From the NCBI GenBank assembly GCA_002709955.1, contig PAQY01000002.1, positions 500,679 to 564,678 of the forward strand: a stretch of 64,000 nucleotides of DNA, read 5' to 3'. The stretch is from Rhodospirillaceae bacterium (GTDB taxonomy: Bacteria; Pseudomonadota; Alphaproteobacteria; UBA8366; Aestuariispiraceae). The notes beneath the pieces were generated by a model, which saw only the letters and a list, made by a program, of their open reading frames with translations, was not told the origin of the DNA and did not search any database. Both the position numbers and the translations under genes were made by a program. The stretch's first letter is position 1; each line of letters opens with the position of its first letter. Of the stretch, positions 28,990 through 39,324 are shown piece by piece.

Positions 28990-31350
28990 ATGACCATGCC
29001 GGAATCTGAAGAGTCTCACCCAAAGAAAACAGCCTCGGGCTCCTGGACGGAGCAGTTGAAGGCTATGATGCATCGCTTGTCTTCGTCCAAGCGGGTGACG
29101 CGCCTGTTTGGTGTCACCCTGATGTCCGCAGCGGTGCTTGCCGGTTTTGGGACCTATGCCGCCTTTACCGGGGCGACCCCTTTAGGCGCTGATCCCAGTA
29201 CCCTGGTGGTGATGATCTATATCGATCTGATCATCATGCTGTTGCTGGGTTTTGTCGTGGCCAGGCGCATTGTCGCCCTGTGGTCTGATCGACGCCGGGG
29301 ATCGGCTGGGTCGCGTCTGCATGTGCGGCTGGTCGCCCTGTTTGCCGCCTTGTCGGTGACGCCCGCCATTATCGTTTCCACCTTTTCCCTGATGTTTTTT
29401 GATCTGGGGATCGAAACATGGTTCAGCGAGCGGGTCCGCACCGCCGTTACTGAAAGCCGGGCCGTTGCCGAATCCTATCTGATTGAGCATCGCAACAATA
29501 TACGAACAGATGCCCTGCGTATGGCGCGCGATCTGAACCGGGACGCCCGGCAATTACAGTTGAATAAGTCTGTTTTGGACAGGACGCTGGAAATCCAATT
29601 GCGGGTTCGGGATCTGACCGAAGCGATTATCTTTCAAGGGACGTCCAGGGAGGTTTTGGCGCGGGCAGGACTGACCCTGTTGCTGGAATATGAACCAATC
29701 GCAACACAAGACCTTCAGGCTGCCGCCAATGGCGATATTGTTGTGATCACCGGCGGGGCGGATGATCGGGTTCGCGCCCTGCTGAAACTGGATGCATTCA
29801 CTGACAGTTATCTGTTTATCGGCCGTTTGGTGGATCCACAGGTAATTTCCCGCATCGAACAGGTGCGTGGCGCGGCGGCGCAGTTTGAGCAACTGGAATC
29901 CCAGCGCAGTGATATCCAGCTTTCCTTTGCCTTGGCCTTTCTGGTGGTGGCCCTGCTGTTGCTGTTATCGGCAATCTGGATCGGCCTGACATTGGCGACA
30001 CAGCTTTCGGCCCCGATCAGTGCCTTGATTGGTGCCACCGAAAAGGTGCGGGCAGGGGATCTGGATGCCCGTGTCGCGGAATCTGAAGGGGATGATGAAC
30101 TGGCACTGCTCAGCCGTGCCTTCAACCGCATGACGTCGCAGTTATATTCCCAACGGGAAGAATTGATGGAAGCCAATCGCCAGATCGATGGTCGGCGACG
30201 GTTTTCTGAGGCTGTTCTGGCCGGTGTCAGCGCCGGTGTGATCGGGTTGGACCGTCAGGGGCGGATTGATCTGCCCAATCGCCGCGCAACCGAATTGTTG
30301 GGGATGGAGCCGGAAAGCCTGATCGGGGAGCGGCTGACCGATATTCTGCCCGAATTGCACGCGGCCCTGGACTCTGCGCGCCTGGCCAGCGTTGGGCGCC
30401 CGGTAGAGGCACAGATCAAGCTGAATACTCATGGCGAAACCCGAACCCTGTTCGTGCGGATCGTTGTGGAGCGGGAAGCGGGCCAATTGCAGGGCTATGT
30501 CGCGACATTTCATGATGTCTCCCCGCTTGTTTCCGCCCAGCGAAAAGCCGCCTGGGCCGATGTCGCACGCCGCATTGCCCACGAAATCAAGAATCCGCTG
30601 ACCCCCATCCAACTGTCTGCTGAACGGTTGAAGCGGAAATACCTGAAAGAGATAACGACCGATCCCGCGATTTTTGAAGGCTGTATCGACACCATCGTGC
30701 GTCAAGTGGATGATATCGGGCGCATGGTGGATGAATTTTCTTCCTTCGCGCGGATGCCTGCCCCTTCGATGCGCAATCAGGATATTGTCGATATCTGTCG
30801 CCAAAGCTTGTTCCTGCAACGCAGTGCGAATTCTGATGTTGAGTATAGTTTCGACGGCCCCAGCACGCCGCTTATTCTGCGCTGTGATGGTCGGCAATTA
30901 AGCCAGGTTCTGACGAATCTGCTGCAAAATGCCCATGACGCGATTGAGGGGCGCTTTGAAGCGGCGAAAGCACGCAGCGAAGACGAATCGACGCAAGATA
31001 AGGGACGCATATCCCTTTCCATCCAGGCCGAGGACGGGCATGTTCGCATCGCGATACAGGATAATGGGAAGGGGCTGCCGACAGAACAACGTGAGCGCCT
31101 GACTGAACCTTATGTCACAACCCGCAAAAAGGGGACAGGTTTGGGGCTGGCAATCGTTAAGAAGATTATGGAAGATCATGGTGGAAGCTTAATCCTGGAC
31201 GATGCTCCGGAACAGGGGGCCTTGATCACGATGATCCTTCCATTAATAAAAGACCTGGAGCAGAAAGAGCCTTCCGATACCTCCTCTGAACCGTCAGAGT
31301 CTGATACTTCGTCTACCCATTCCCAAACCAGTCCTCAAAAGGGTCTGTAA
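28990..31350 (+). CDS. ntrY: Membrane sensor histidine kinase NtrY
   Basis: A 786-aa membrane kinase paired with NtrX. Three or four N-terminal membrane spans (LFGVTLMSAAVLAGFGTYAA, VVMIYIDLIIMLLLGFVVA, LVALFAALSVTPAIIVSTF) precede an extracytoplasmic region. A further span (LSFALAFLVVALLLLLSAIW) leads into a HAMP domain, a PAS domain, the H-box at about residue 531 (RRIAHEIKNPLTPIQLSAER) and an HATPase domain (NLLQNAHDAIEG, TTRKKGTGLGLAIV). The tail (after ~755) is Ser/Asp/Glu-rich. A TTG two codons upstream is possible; I take the ATG at 28990. In other Alphaproteobacteria NtrYX influences nitrogen, redox and envelope functions. Confidence 0.95.
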   Translation: MTMPESEESHPKKTASGSWTEQLKAMMHRLSSSKRVTRLFGVTLMSAAVLAGFGTYAAFTGATPLGADPSTLVVMIYIDLIIMLLLGFVVARRIVALWSDRRRGSAGSRLHVRLVALFAALSVTPAIIVSTFSLMFFDLGIETWFSERVRTAVTESRAVAESYLIEHRNNIRTDALRMARDLNRDARQLQLNKSVLDRTLEIQLRVRDLTEAIIFQGTSREVLARAGLTLLLEYEPIATQDLQAAANGDIVVITGGADDRVRALLKLDAFTDSYLFIGRLVDPQVISRIEQVRGAAAQFEQLESQRSDIQLSFALAFLVVALLLLLSAIWIGLTLATQLSAPISALIGATEKVRAGDLDARVAESEGDDELALLSRAFNRMTSQLYSQREELMEANRQIDGRRRFSEAVLAGVSAGVIGLDRQGRIDLPNRRATELLGMEPESLIGERLTDILPELHAALDSARLASVGRPVEAQIKLNTHGETRTLFVRIVVEREAGQLQGYVATFHDVSPLVSAQRKAAWADVARRIAHEIKNPLTPIQLSAERLKRKYLKEITTDPAIFEGCIDTIVRQVDDIGRMVDEFSSFARMPAPSMRNQDIVDICRQSLFLQRSANSDVEYSFDGPSTPLILRCDGRQLSQVLTNLLQNAHDAIEGRFEAAKARSEDESTQDKGRISLSIQAEDGHVRIAIQDNGKGLPTEQRERLTEPYVTTRKKGTGLGLAIVKKIMEDHGGSLILDDAPEQGALITMILPLIKDLEQKEPSDTSSEPSESDTSSTHSQTSPQKGL

Positions 31351-31353
31351 CTG

Positions 31354-32760
31354 ATGGCTTATGATATTCTGATTGTCGATGATGAGACCGATATCCGGAC
31401 CCAGATATCTGGGATTCTGGAAGATGAAGGCTATCAAACCCGCAGCGCGTCGAATTCGGCAGAGGCCTTGGCGGCGGTTGCCAACCGTCAGCCATCGCTG
31501 ATGATCCTGGATGTCTGGTTGGCCAATTCGGAATATGACGGCATTCAAATACTGGAAATCGTGCATCGCGACCACCCCGGCCTGCCTGTGGTGATGATCA
31601 GCGGTCATGGCACCTTTGATATGGCTGTGTCGGCCACCAAGAAGGGCGCGTATGATTTCATCTCAAAGCCGTTCAAAACGGATGTGTTGCTGCTGACCAT
31701 CGAACGGGCTTTGGCGGAATCGCGCCTGAAACATGAAAATGAGTCGCTGCGCAAACTTTCTCCTTACGCGATGCTGGATGATCTTGTCGGGAAATCTGGT
31801 GCGATTGCAGAAGTTCGGCGCGCTGTTGAAAAGGTGGCCCAGACCGACAGTCGCGTGCTGATTTCCGGCCCGCCGGGCAGCGGTAAGGGGGCTATTGCCC
31901 GTATGCTGCACAGCCGATCCCTGCGTAAGAATGGCCGCTTCGTTGTGTTGACCTGTGCCACGCTCAGCGAAGACACCCTGGAACAAGCGCTGTTTGGGAC
32001 AGAGGCGACGAAATCGCAACCCCGGCGCATTGGCGTGCTGGAAGAAGCCCATGGCGGGACGCTGTTGCTGGATGAAGTCGCCGATATGGATATGGCGACC
32101 CAGTTGAAGATGGTCCGGGTTCTGCACAATAGACGGTTTCAGCGCATCGGCGGCGATACAGTGGTTGAGGTGAATTCCCGCGTTCTGGCCACCACGACCC
32201 GCGACTTACAAGCCCTGATCGCGGAGGGTAAGTTTCGGGAAGATTTGTTCTATCGTCTGAATGTGGTTCCGATTCATGCGCCCCCGTTGAGTGACCGACG
32301 GGAGGATATTCCGCTGCTGGCCGTGCATCTTATGGAACGATCAGCCGCAGCGAAAAGCAGGTCGCCCCGCATTTTGGGCGCGGATGCACTGACGGCCCTA
32401 CAGGGGCATGATTGGCCCGGCAATGTCTGGGAATTATCCAATGTTATGGAGCGTTTATTGCTGATGGCGCCTGGTGGATCGCAGGATCATATCCATGCAG
32501 AAGCGGTTGGACAGGCGATAGGGGCCGCTGCGGGGGCCGCCTCCCGCTGGGACCATGCACCAGAGGTGATGAGCCTACCTTTGCGCGAAGCACGCGAAGC
32601 GTTTGAGCGGGAATATCTGGTCTTTCATCTGGCCCGGTTTGGCGGCAATATTTCACGCACGGCAGAATTTGTCGGCATGGACCGCGCCGCATTGCACCGG
32701 AAACTGAAGGGGCTGGGCGTTGCTGGTGCCAATCGCGGTCGGTTGGATGACAAGGAATAA
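31354..32760 (+). CDS. ntrX: Response regulator NtrX with AAA+ domain lacking GAFTGA
   Basis: A 468-aa NtrC-family regulator. The receiver domain has IVDDETD and the phosphoacceptor Asp in LMILDVWLANSEYDG, an NtrX-type sequence, and KPFKTD. The AAA+ domain has Walker A GPPGSGKG and Walker B LLLDEVADM, but between them the sigma-54 loop is missing: LFGTEATKSQPRRIGVLEEA stands where NtrC has its ERGAFTGA segment. The C-terminal Fis-type HTH (GNISRTAEFVGMDRAALHRK) is intact. The protein therefore probably binds DNA but may not activate sigma-54 polymerase in the usual way. It starts 3 nt after ntrY. Confidence 0.95.
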   Translation: MAYDILIVDDETDIRTQISGILEDEGYQTRSASNSAEALAAVANRQPSLMILDVWLANSEYDGIQILEIVHRDHPGLPVVMISGHGTFDMAVSATKKGAYDFISKPFKTDVLLLTIERALAESRLKHENESLRKLSPYAMLDDLVGKSGAIAEVRRAVEKVAQTDSRVLISGPPGSGKGAIARMLHSRSLRKNGRFVVLTCATLSEDTLEQALFGTEATKSQPRRIGVLEEAHGGTLLLDEVADMDMATQLKMVRVLHNRRFQRIGGDTVVEVNSRVLATTTRDLQALIAEGKFREDLFYRLNVVPIHAPPLSDRREDIPLLAVHLMERSAAAKSRSPRILGADALTALQGHDWPGNVWELSNVMERLLLMAPGGSQDHIHAEAVGQAIGAAAGAASRWDHAPEVMSLPLREAREAFEREYLVFHLARFGGNISRTAEFVGMDRAALHRKLKGLGVAGANRGRLDDKE

Positions 32761-32814
32761 GTCGCCTTTCACGGACCCCAACTAGGGCCGGAAACTGCGC
32801 TAAGGAGCCTGAAA

Positions 32815-34191
32815 ATGAAGGTTGTCATTTGTGGTGCCGGCCAAGTCGGTTTCCATATTGCAAGATATCTGTCCGGGGAAGACAACGATGTCACCGTTGT
32901 AGACCAATCCCCTGAATTGATTGGCAAGATCAACGATCAACTGGATGTTCAGGCCTTTGTCGGCCATGCTTCGCATCCTGATGTCCTGGAACGGGCAGGG
33001 GCGCGGGACGCCAATATGCTGATCGCCGTCACCTTCACTGACGAGGTGAATATGATCGCCTGTCAGGTGGCCCATACCCTGTTTAATGTGCCAACCAAGA
33101 TCGCGCGGATCCGGCAACAGAGCTATCTGAACCCGATGTGGTCCAATCTGTTCGCCAGGGATCAATTGCCGATTGATGTTATCATTTCGCCTGAAATTGA
33201 GGTCGCGCGTGCGATTGCCCGGCGCATTCGGGCCCCCGGCGCGTTCGACATGATCCGCATGGGGGATGACAAGGTGCGCGTGATCGGCGTGCGATGTGAT
33301 GACAAATGCCCGGTCATCCACACGCCATTGCGTCAGTTGACCTCCTTGTTCCCAGATCTGAACATCACGGTCTTGGCGATTTTTCGGAATGAGACCATGC
33401 ATATCCCATCAGCCGACGATCAAATGCTGCCGGGGGATGATGTCTATTTCATCGCTGAAACCGACCATGTTCCCCGCGCCATGTCCGTCTTTGGTCATGA
33501 GGAGAAGGAAGCCCGGCGCATTCTGATCGTGGGGGGCGGGAATATCGGCACCACCCTGGCCGAAGAATTGGAATCCAGTTCCGACGGATATTCCGCCAAG
33601 ATCGTTGAAATGGACAAGAACCGCGCCCGTCAGGTGGCGGAAGTCCTGCCGACAACCGTTGTTATTCAGGGTGATGCGCTGGATCATGAGATCCTGGAAG
33701 AGGCTGGCATTCGCAATGCAGAAGCAGTCGTTGCCGTCACCGATGACGATGAAACCAATATTCTGTGTTCCCTGCTGTGCAAGCGATTTGGTGTTGATCG
33801 CGCCATTACCCTGGTGAACAAGAATTCCTATGGTCCATTGATCACGACATTGGGGATTGATGTTGTCGTCAGTCCGCGTGAAATTACGGCGTCCACTATT
33901 TTGCAGCATGTCCGACGGGGCCGCATTCGTCAGGTGCACAGCCTGCGCGACGGGTTTGCTGAATTGATTGAGGCCGAAGCGATGGAAACATCCAGCCTGG
34001 TTGGGGAGGCACTGCGGGATGCCAAACTGCCAAACGGTGTCATCATCGGGGCGATCATCCGGGGGGATGAGGTGATCATTCCACGGCCTGATACGGTGGT
34101 TCGAACGAAGGACCGGGTGGTGCTGTTGGCCGCTGCTTCAGCCGTTAAGAAAATGGAAAAGATGTTCGCTGTAAGACTAGAATATTTTTAA
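32815..34191 (+). CDS. trkA: Trk system potassium-uptake regulatory protein TrkA
   Basis: A 458-aa peripheral membrane protein that gates the TrkH/TrkG potassium channel. It has two RCK modules in tandem, each an NAD-binding Rossmann domain plus a TrkA_C domain: first MKVVICGAGQVGFHIARYLS from residue 1, second RILIVGGGNIGTTLAEELE from about residue 233. Between them lies the TrkA_C segment with LNITVLAIFRNETMHIPS, and GAIIRGDEVIIPRPDTVV closes the second. The position after ntrX is the standard alphaproteobacterial order, but the usual trkH neighbour is absent here. A GGAGCC ribosome-binding site precedes the ATG. Confidence 0.96.
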   Translation: MKVVICGAGQVGFHIARYLSGEDNDVTVVDQSPELIGKINDQLDVQAFVGHASHPDVLERAGARDANMLIAVTFTDEVNMIACQVAHTLFNVPTKIARIRQQSYLNPMWSNLFARDQLPIDVIISPEIEVARAIARRIRAPGAFDMIRMGDDKVRVIGVRCDDKCPVIHTPLRQLTSLFPDLNITVLAIFRNETMHIPSADDQMLPGDDVYFIAETDHVPRAMSVFGHEEKEARRILIVGGGNIGTTLAEELESSSDGYSAKIVEMDKNRARQVAEVLPTTVVIQGDALDHEILEEAGIRNAEAVVAVTDDDETNILCSLLCKRFGVDRAITLVNKNSYGPLITTLGIDVVVSPREITASTILQHVRRGRIRQVHSLRDGFAELIEAEAMETSSLVGEALRDAKLPNGVIIGAIIRGDEVIIPRPDTVVRTKDRVVLLAAASAVKKMEKMFAVRLEYF

Positions 34192-34205
34192 TAGAAAGCC
34201 TGTTC

Positions 34206-34895
34206 GTGACTCCTTCTGATTTGCCACCGCCAAAGGCCATTCTGTATGACTGGGATAACACTTTGGTGGATACCTGGCCGGTTATTCACGGCGCGATGAA
34301 TGGGCTGTTCCGCAAAATGGGGATGCCGGAATGGACTCTGGCTGAAACCCGAAACAGGGTGCGCCATTCGATGCGGGATGCCTTTCCCATCATGTTCGGG
34401 GATCGGTGGGAAGAGGCCCGCGATATCTTTTATGCGGAATTTGAAGCCATCCATATGCAGGCGCTTGTTGCGGCCCCTGGCGCGGCGTCACTGTTGCACG
34501 CCGTCCAGGCAAGGGGCATTCCCCAGGCGGTGATTTCCAACAAACAGGGGCGGTACCTGCGCAAAGAAGCGGCGCATCTGGGCTGGGATGTGTATTTTCA
34601 TGCTCTGGTCGGGGCAGGGGATGCGGCACGGGACAAACCGTCCTCGGAACCGGTTGCCATGGCGTTACAGGGATTGCGCGATGCCAGCGGCGATTTACAG
34701 CCCGGACCGGACGTTTACTTCATTGGCGATTCTGGTGTGGATATGCAAATCGCCCATGCCACAGGCATGACCCCGATCCTTATTCATGCCGATCCGGACC
34801 TGGATGGGGAATATGCGGATTGCCGGCCTGCGCGAATATTTGGCCATTTGGACGCACTGCACGCTTTTTTGGCGACGGATCGTTCCTATATCTGA
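34206..34895 (+). CDS. HAD-superfamily hydrolase (phosphoglycolate-phosphatase-like)
   Basis: A 229-aa soluble HAD phosphatase. Motif I is DWDNTLVDTW (nucleophile and acid Asp), motif II AVISNKQGRYLRKEA (Ser/Asn position and Lys), motif III GAGDAARDKPSSEPV (Lys) and motif IV YFIGDSGVDMQIAHATGM (Asp pair). A helical cap lies between motifs I and II. The substrate cannot be told from sequence; small phospho-metabolites such as phosphoglycolate are typical. GTG is the start, 14 nt after trkA, so the two are probably co-transcribed. It occupies the place between trkA and hfq where trkH often sits. Confidence 0.88.
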   Translation: MTPSDLPPPKAILYDWDNTLVDTWPVIHGAMNGLFRKMGMPEWTLAETRNRVRHSMRDAFPIMFGDRWEEARDIFYAEFEAIHMQALVAAPGAASLLHAVQARGIPQAVISNKQGRYLRKEAAHLGWDVYFHALVGAGDAARDKPSSEPVAMALQGLRDASGDLQPGPDVYFIGDSGVDMQIAHATGMTPILIHADPDLDGEYADCRPARIFGHLDALHAFLATDRSYI

Positions 34896-34950
34896 TAGGG
34901 TGCGTTAAATCTGGTGGGGACCAAGATCCTGCCAAACAAATACGACAACT

Positions 34951-34979
34951 CTTAAACCCAGGCTTTTTCAGGGTTTAAG
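34951..34979. other. Perfect 9-bp inverted repeat upstream of hfq
   Basis: CTTAAACCC (34951-34959) and GGGTTTAAG (34971-34979) flank an 11-nt AGGCTTTTTCA spacer. It lies 55 nt after the HAD stop and 91 nt before the hfq start. The following GGCGTATTTTCG is a poor T-tract, so it could be a weak terminator for the upstream operon or a regulatory stem in the hfq leader. Confidence 0.5.
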
Positions 34980-35070
34980 GGCGTATTTTCGTGGAAGGTC
35001 CTCATTGATAGAATAGTTTGACTGCGCGTTTGTGCTAATAACAACAAAGTTGCAAGGAAAGGGGGCATTT

Positions 35071-35328
35071 ATGTCGTCCGACAAGAACCAGAACCTCCAG
35101 GATACGTTTTTAAATCATCTCCGGAAGAACAAAGCTCCGGTCACGGTGTTCCTCGTCAATGGCGTAAAGCTGCAGGGCATCGTCACATGGTTTGATAACT
35201 TCTGCGTGCTTTTGCGTCGCGATGCGCATTCACAGCTGGTGTATAAGCATGCGATATCAACCGTCATGCCGGCGACGCCGGTGCAATTATTCGAGCCATC
35301 CGAAACGGATGGTGTCGAGGAAAGCTAA
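35071..35328 (+). CDS. hfq: RNA chaperone Hfq
   Basis: An 85-aa Sm-like protein that forms hexamers and pairs small RNAs with mRNAs. The Sm1 motif is [19 protein letters not shown] and the Sm2 motif is the classic [12 protein letters not shown]; the N-terminus has [18 protein letters not shown]. The frame is open 13 codons upstream, but the ATG at 35071 follows AAGGAAAGGGGG and gives the family N-terminus. hflX follows 6 nt after the stop, as in most Proteobacteria. Confidence 0.97.
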   Translation: MSSDKNQNLQDTFLNHLRKNKAPVTVFLVNGVKLQGIVTWFDNFCVLLRRDAHSQLVYKHAISTVMPATPVQLFEPSETDGVEES

Positions 35329-35334
35329 GCGGAT

Positions 35335-36693
35335 TTGACTGAAAAGCTTCAAGATTCTGGCGAGTGGGGCTGGTCCGAGACCGGCGCCCGCCGCGCCGCT
35401 GTGCTGTATCCCGAAATACCGGGCGTGACATTGAAACGCCGGAACCCAGACGCACGTCTGGAAGAAGCGATCGGCCTAGCCCGGGCGATTGAACTGGACG
35501 TTGTTCATGCGGAACATGTGCGCCTGAACAAGCCGGTTCCGGCCACATTGCTGGGTGGTGGCCTGGTTGAGCGTTTACATGGCATGTGTGCCGCGCTTGA
35601 GGTTGAATTGCTGATCGTGGATGCCTCGCTGAGCCCGGTTCAACAGCGCAACCTGGAACGCGCCTTGGAAACAAAGGTCATTGATCGTACCGGTCTGATC
35701 CTTGAAATCTTTGGCGCACGGGCGCGAACCCATGAGGGGCGCTTACAGGTTGAACTGGCGGCATTGACCTTCCAGCGGTCCCGACTGGTCCGCAGTTGGA
35801 CACACTTGGAACGACAGCGCGGTGGTCTGGGCTTCATCGGGGGGCCTGGGGAAAGCCAGATTGAGTTGGACCGTCGTTTGATTGACGAGCGGATTGTCCG
35901 CCTGAAGAAAGAATTGGAACAGGTGGCGCGAACCCGTGGCCTGCACCGTAAGGCGCGGGAAAAGGTGCCGTATCCGGTTGTTTCACTGGTCGGCTATACC
36001 AATGCCGGGAAGTCCACCCTGTTCAACCGGTTGACCGATTCCGCTGTTATGGCGAAGGATATGCTGTTTGCGACCCTGGATCCGACCATGCGCAAGGTGG
36101 TCCTGCCATCGGGCCGCACGGCGATCCTGTCGGACACGGTCGGGTTTATCTCTGACCTGCCAACGGATCTGATCGCGGCTTTCCGGGCGACATTGGAAGA
36201 AGTGCGCTCTGCCCAGGTGCTGGTGCATGTCCGTGATATCGCCGCCCTGGATACCGATGTTGAAAAGGCCGATGTTGAGAAAGTTCTGGGCTCCTTGGAT
36301 ATCGCACCCGATACGGTGATCATGGAGGCCTGGAACAAGGTCGATACAATGCCAGCCGACATCCGCGCTGCGACGGAACAGAGGGCCGCGCTGATCCGAT
36401 CCGGGGAAGAGGAGGTCGATGCCTTCGCCATCTCTGCCATGGAAGGCACGGGATTCGATCCGCTGCTGATCGCCATTGATGAGGCTTTGGCGCGGTTCCG
36501 GGTTGAAGCGAATGTTGAGATATCCGCTGGTGACGGCGCTGCTATGGCCTGGCTGCACGAAAATGGGGATGTGCTGGACGATCTGACAGATCGGGAAGCT
36601 GGAGACGGAACCTCGGTCCTTTTGACCGTTGCCCTGGATCCGACCGATTGGAAGCGGTTTGAACAGCGTTTTGGCTATAAAGCCCTGTCATAA
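35335..36693 (+). CDS. hflX: GTPase HflX
   Basis: A 452-aa ribosome-associated GTPase that splits stalled or heat-damaged ribosomes. The N-terminal HflX domain contains ERALETKVIDRTGLILEIFG and GRLQVELAALTF with the GLGFIGGPGESQIELDRR linker. The G domain has G1 GYTNAGKSTLFN, G3 SDTVGFISDLP and G4 NKVDTM. Start is TTG at 35335, 6 nt after the hfq stop; no better ATG lies nearby, and the hfq-hflX spacing supports translational coupling. Confidence 0.95.
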   Translation: MTEKLQDSGEWGWSETGARRAAVLYPEIPGVTLKRRNPDARLEEAIGLARAIELDVVHAEHVRLNKPVPATLLGGGLVERLHGMCAALEVELLIVDASLSPVQQRNLERALETKVIDRTGLILEIFGARARTHEGRLQVELAALTFQRSRLVRSWTHLERQRGGLGFIGGPGESQIELDRRLIDERIVRLKKELEQVARTRGLHRKAREKVPYPVVSLVGYTNAGKSTLFNRLTDSAVMAKDMLFATLDPTMRKVVLPSGRTAILSDTVGFISDLPTDLIAAFRATLEEVRSAQVLVHVRDIAALDTDVEKADVEKVLGSLDIAPDTVIMEAWNKVDTMPADIRAATEQRAALIRSGEEEVDAFAISAMEGTGFDPLLIAIDEALARFRVEANVEISAGDGAAMAWLHENGDVLDDLTDREAGDGTSVLLTVALDPTDWKRFEQRFGYKALS

Positions 36694-36735
36694 AACTTTC
36701 TTTGGCGGTTTCCGGCTTATTTCAGCTCCTCTCCA

Positions 36736-36763
36736 TTGACAATTCCATAACAATTCGTATATG
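36736..36763 (+). promoter_or_regulatory. Sigma-70-type promoter for groESL
   Basis: A TTGACA -35 box (36736-36741) and TATATG -10 box (36758-36763) with 16-bp spacing lie just upstream of the CIRCE operator, which would cover the transcription start. Confidence 0.65.
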
Positions 36764-36764
36764 C

Positions 36765-36793
36765 GCTAGCACTCACTAAGGGAGAGTGCTAGC
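36765..36793. promoter_or_regulatory. CIRCE operator (HrcA binding site) for groESL
   Basis: Half-sites GCTAGCACTC (36765-36774) and GAGTGCTAGC (36784-36793) are perfect inverted repeats separated by exactly 9 nt. This is the canonical CIRCE element bound by the HrcA repressor. It places groESL under HrcA heat-shock control; hrcA itself is not in the window. Confidence 0.95.
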
Positions 36794-36881
36794 AGCGCTT
36801 TCTCAGGACAGATTGGGGGCGATGGTTCACATCAGGTGGGCCCGCCTAGACCACGACGAAGTTTTTGAAGGGGAAATGACC

Positions 36882-37169
36882 ATGAAATTCCGGCCTCTGC
36901 ACGATCGCGTACTTGTTAAACGCGTTGAGAGCGAGACCAAGACCGCAACGGGCATCATTATTCCTGACACGGCACAAGAAAAGCCGATGCAGGGTAAAGT
37001 GATCGCCGCGGGCTCTGGCACGATCAAAGAAGACGGCAGCGTTCGTAAGCTGGACGTCAAAAAGGGCGACACCGTCCTGTTTGGCAAATGGTCCGGCACC
37101 GAAGTCAAAATTGACGGCGACGATCTGCTGATCATGAAAGAATCTGACATCATGGGCATCATTGAATAA
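36882..37169 (+). CDS. groES: Co-chaperonin GroES
   Basis: A 95-aa lid of the GroEL chamber. It begins [20 protein letters not shown] and has the mobile-loop segment [20 protein letters not shown] and the late [20 protein letters not shown] block. Two in-frame ATGs compete: 36876 and 36882. The second lies 8 nt after AAGGGG and gives the standard family N-terminus. A longer frame to 36786 would start inside CIRCE and is not credible. Confidence 0.97.
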   Translation: MKFRPLHDRVLVKRVESETKTATGIIIPDTAQEKPMQGKVIAAGSGTIKEDGSVRKLDVKKGDTVLFGKWSGTEVKIDGDDLLIMKESDIMGIIE

Positions 37170-37183
37170 CAGCGCGATGACAG

Positions 37184-37210
37184 GGCGGGGAAAGGATCCT
37201 CGCCTTTTTT
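37184..37210 (+). terminator. Intercistronic hairpin between groES and groEL
   Basis: GGCGGGG (37184-37190) pairs with CCTCGCC (37198-37204, one G-T wobble) over a 7-nt AAAGGAT loop and is followed by six T (37205-37210). It looks like an intrinsic terminator or mRNA-processing stem in the groESL spacer and could lower groEL read-through relative to groES, or stabilise the groEL message after cleavage. Confidence 0.7.
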
Positions 37211-37222
37211 ATTGCCTGCTGA

Positions 37223-38908
<1,686 letters not shown>

Positions 38909-38950
38909 GCATCACGCCAACCAGCCTACGCCTAAGAAACTAAAGATTGA

Positions 38951-38979
38951 GGCCGTCGGATCCGTCCGGCGGCCTTTTT
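38951..38979 (+). terminator. Intrinsic terminator after groEL
   Basis: GGCCGTCGGA (38951-38960) and TCCGGCGGCC (38965-38974) form a 10-bp stem with one wobble and a TCCG loop, followed by TTTTT. It is nearly identical in stem to the terminator at 39325-39353. Confidence 0.92.
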
Positions 38980-39071
38980 CTGTTTAAAATTTGCGTGGTT
39001 GTATCATTGTCATTAGTTCTAAAGTTTTTTCTATTTTTAATTATATTAATACAATTTATATTATTTTTGCG

Positions 39072-39099
39072 TGCACTTGCGAATGGTAACCTAAGTGCA
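39072..39099. promoter_or_regulatory. Inverted repeat upstream of the small cysteine protein gene
   Basis: TGCACTT (39072-39078) and AAGTGCA (39093-39099) form a 7-bp inverted repeat with 14 nt between. It lies about 50 nt before the start codon and immediately before a TATAAT hexamer (39105-39110). It may be an operator; no convincing -35 box is visible. Confidence 0.4.
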
Positions 39100-39148
39100 T
39101 GATATATAATGATAATGTTGCTATATAGCGAAGTGGAAAGGAACTAGA

Positions 39149-39304
39149 ATGTCGAAACCAAGCGCTCCTTACTATCACAAGAAAAGTAGTGATACCTATC
39201 ATTGGGAAACGGGCTGTTCTAAGAATCACCATCCTGATCCGGGTTGGGAGAAAACAAACAGCAAGCCAAACAAAGAACAATGCAATGAATGCCAGGCAAA
39301 GTGA
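39149..39304 (+). CDS. Small cysteine-containing protein (51 aa), possible metal-binding mini-domain
   Basis: The frame encodes 51 aa and starts with an ATG six bases after GGAAAGGA. The product contains YHWETGCSKN, a Pro/Gly turn (HPDPGW) and a final QCNECQAK, so it has Cys23 plus a Cys45-x2-Cys48 pair and several His. A Tyr-His-x4-Cys followed by a C-terminal CxxC recalls small zinc-ribbon or Ada-like metal-binding modules, but I cannot name a family. The gene is more AT-rich than its neighbours, has its own inverted repeat upstream and its own terminator 21 nt after the stop, so it looks like an independent transcription unit inserted after groEL. Confidence 0.65.
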   Translation: MSKPSAPYYHKKSSDTYHWETGCSKNHHPDPGWEKTNSKPNKEQCNECQAK

Positions 39305-39324
39305 ACCTATGACCATTTGCAACA

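Noticed and set aside
39056..39322. Minus-strand 88-codon hydrophobic frame opposite the 51-aa cysteine protein
   Set aside because: It has no ribosome-binding site, spans the upstream AT-rich region and overlaps the better-supported plus-strand gene, which has a Shine-Dalgarno sequence and its own terminator. Hydrophobicity follows from antisense reading of Lys/Asn-rich codons.
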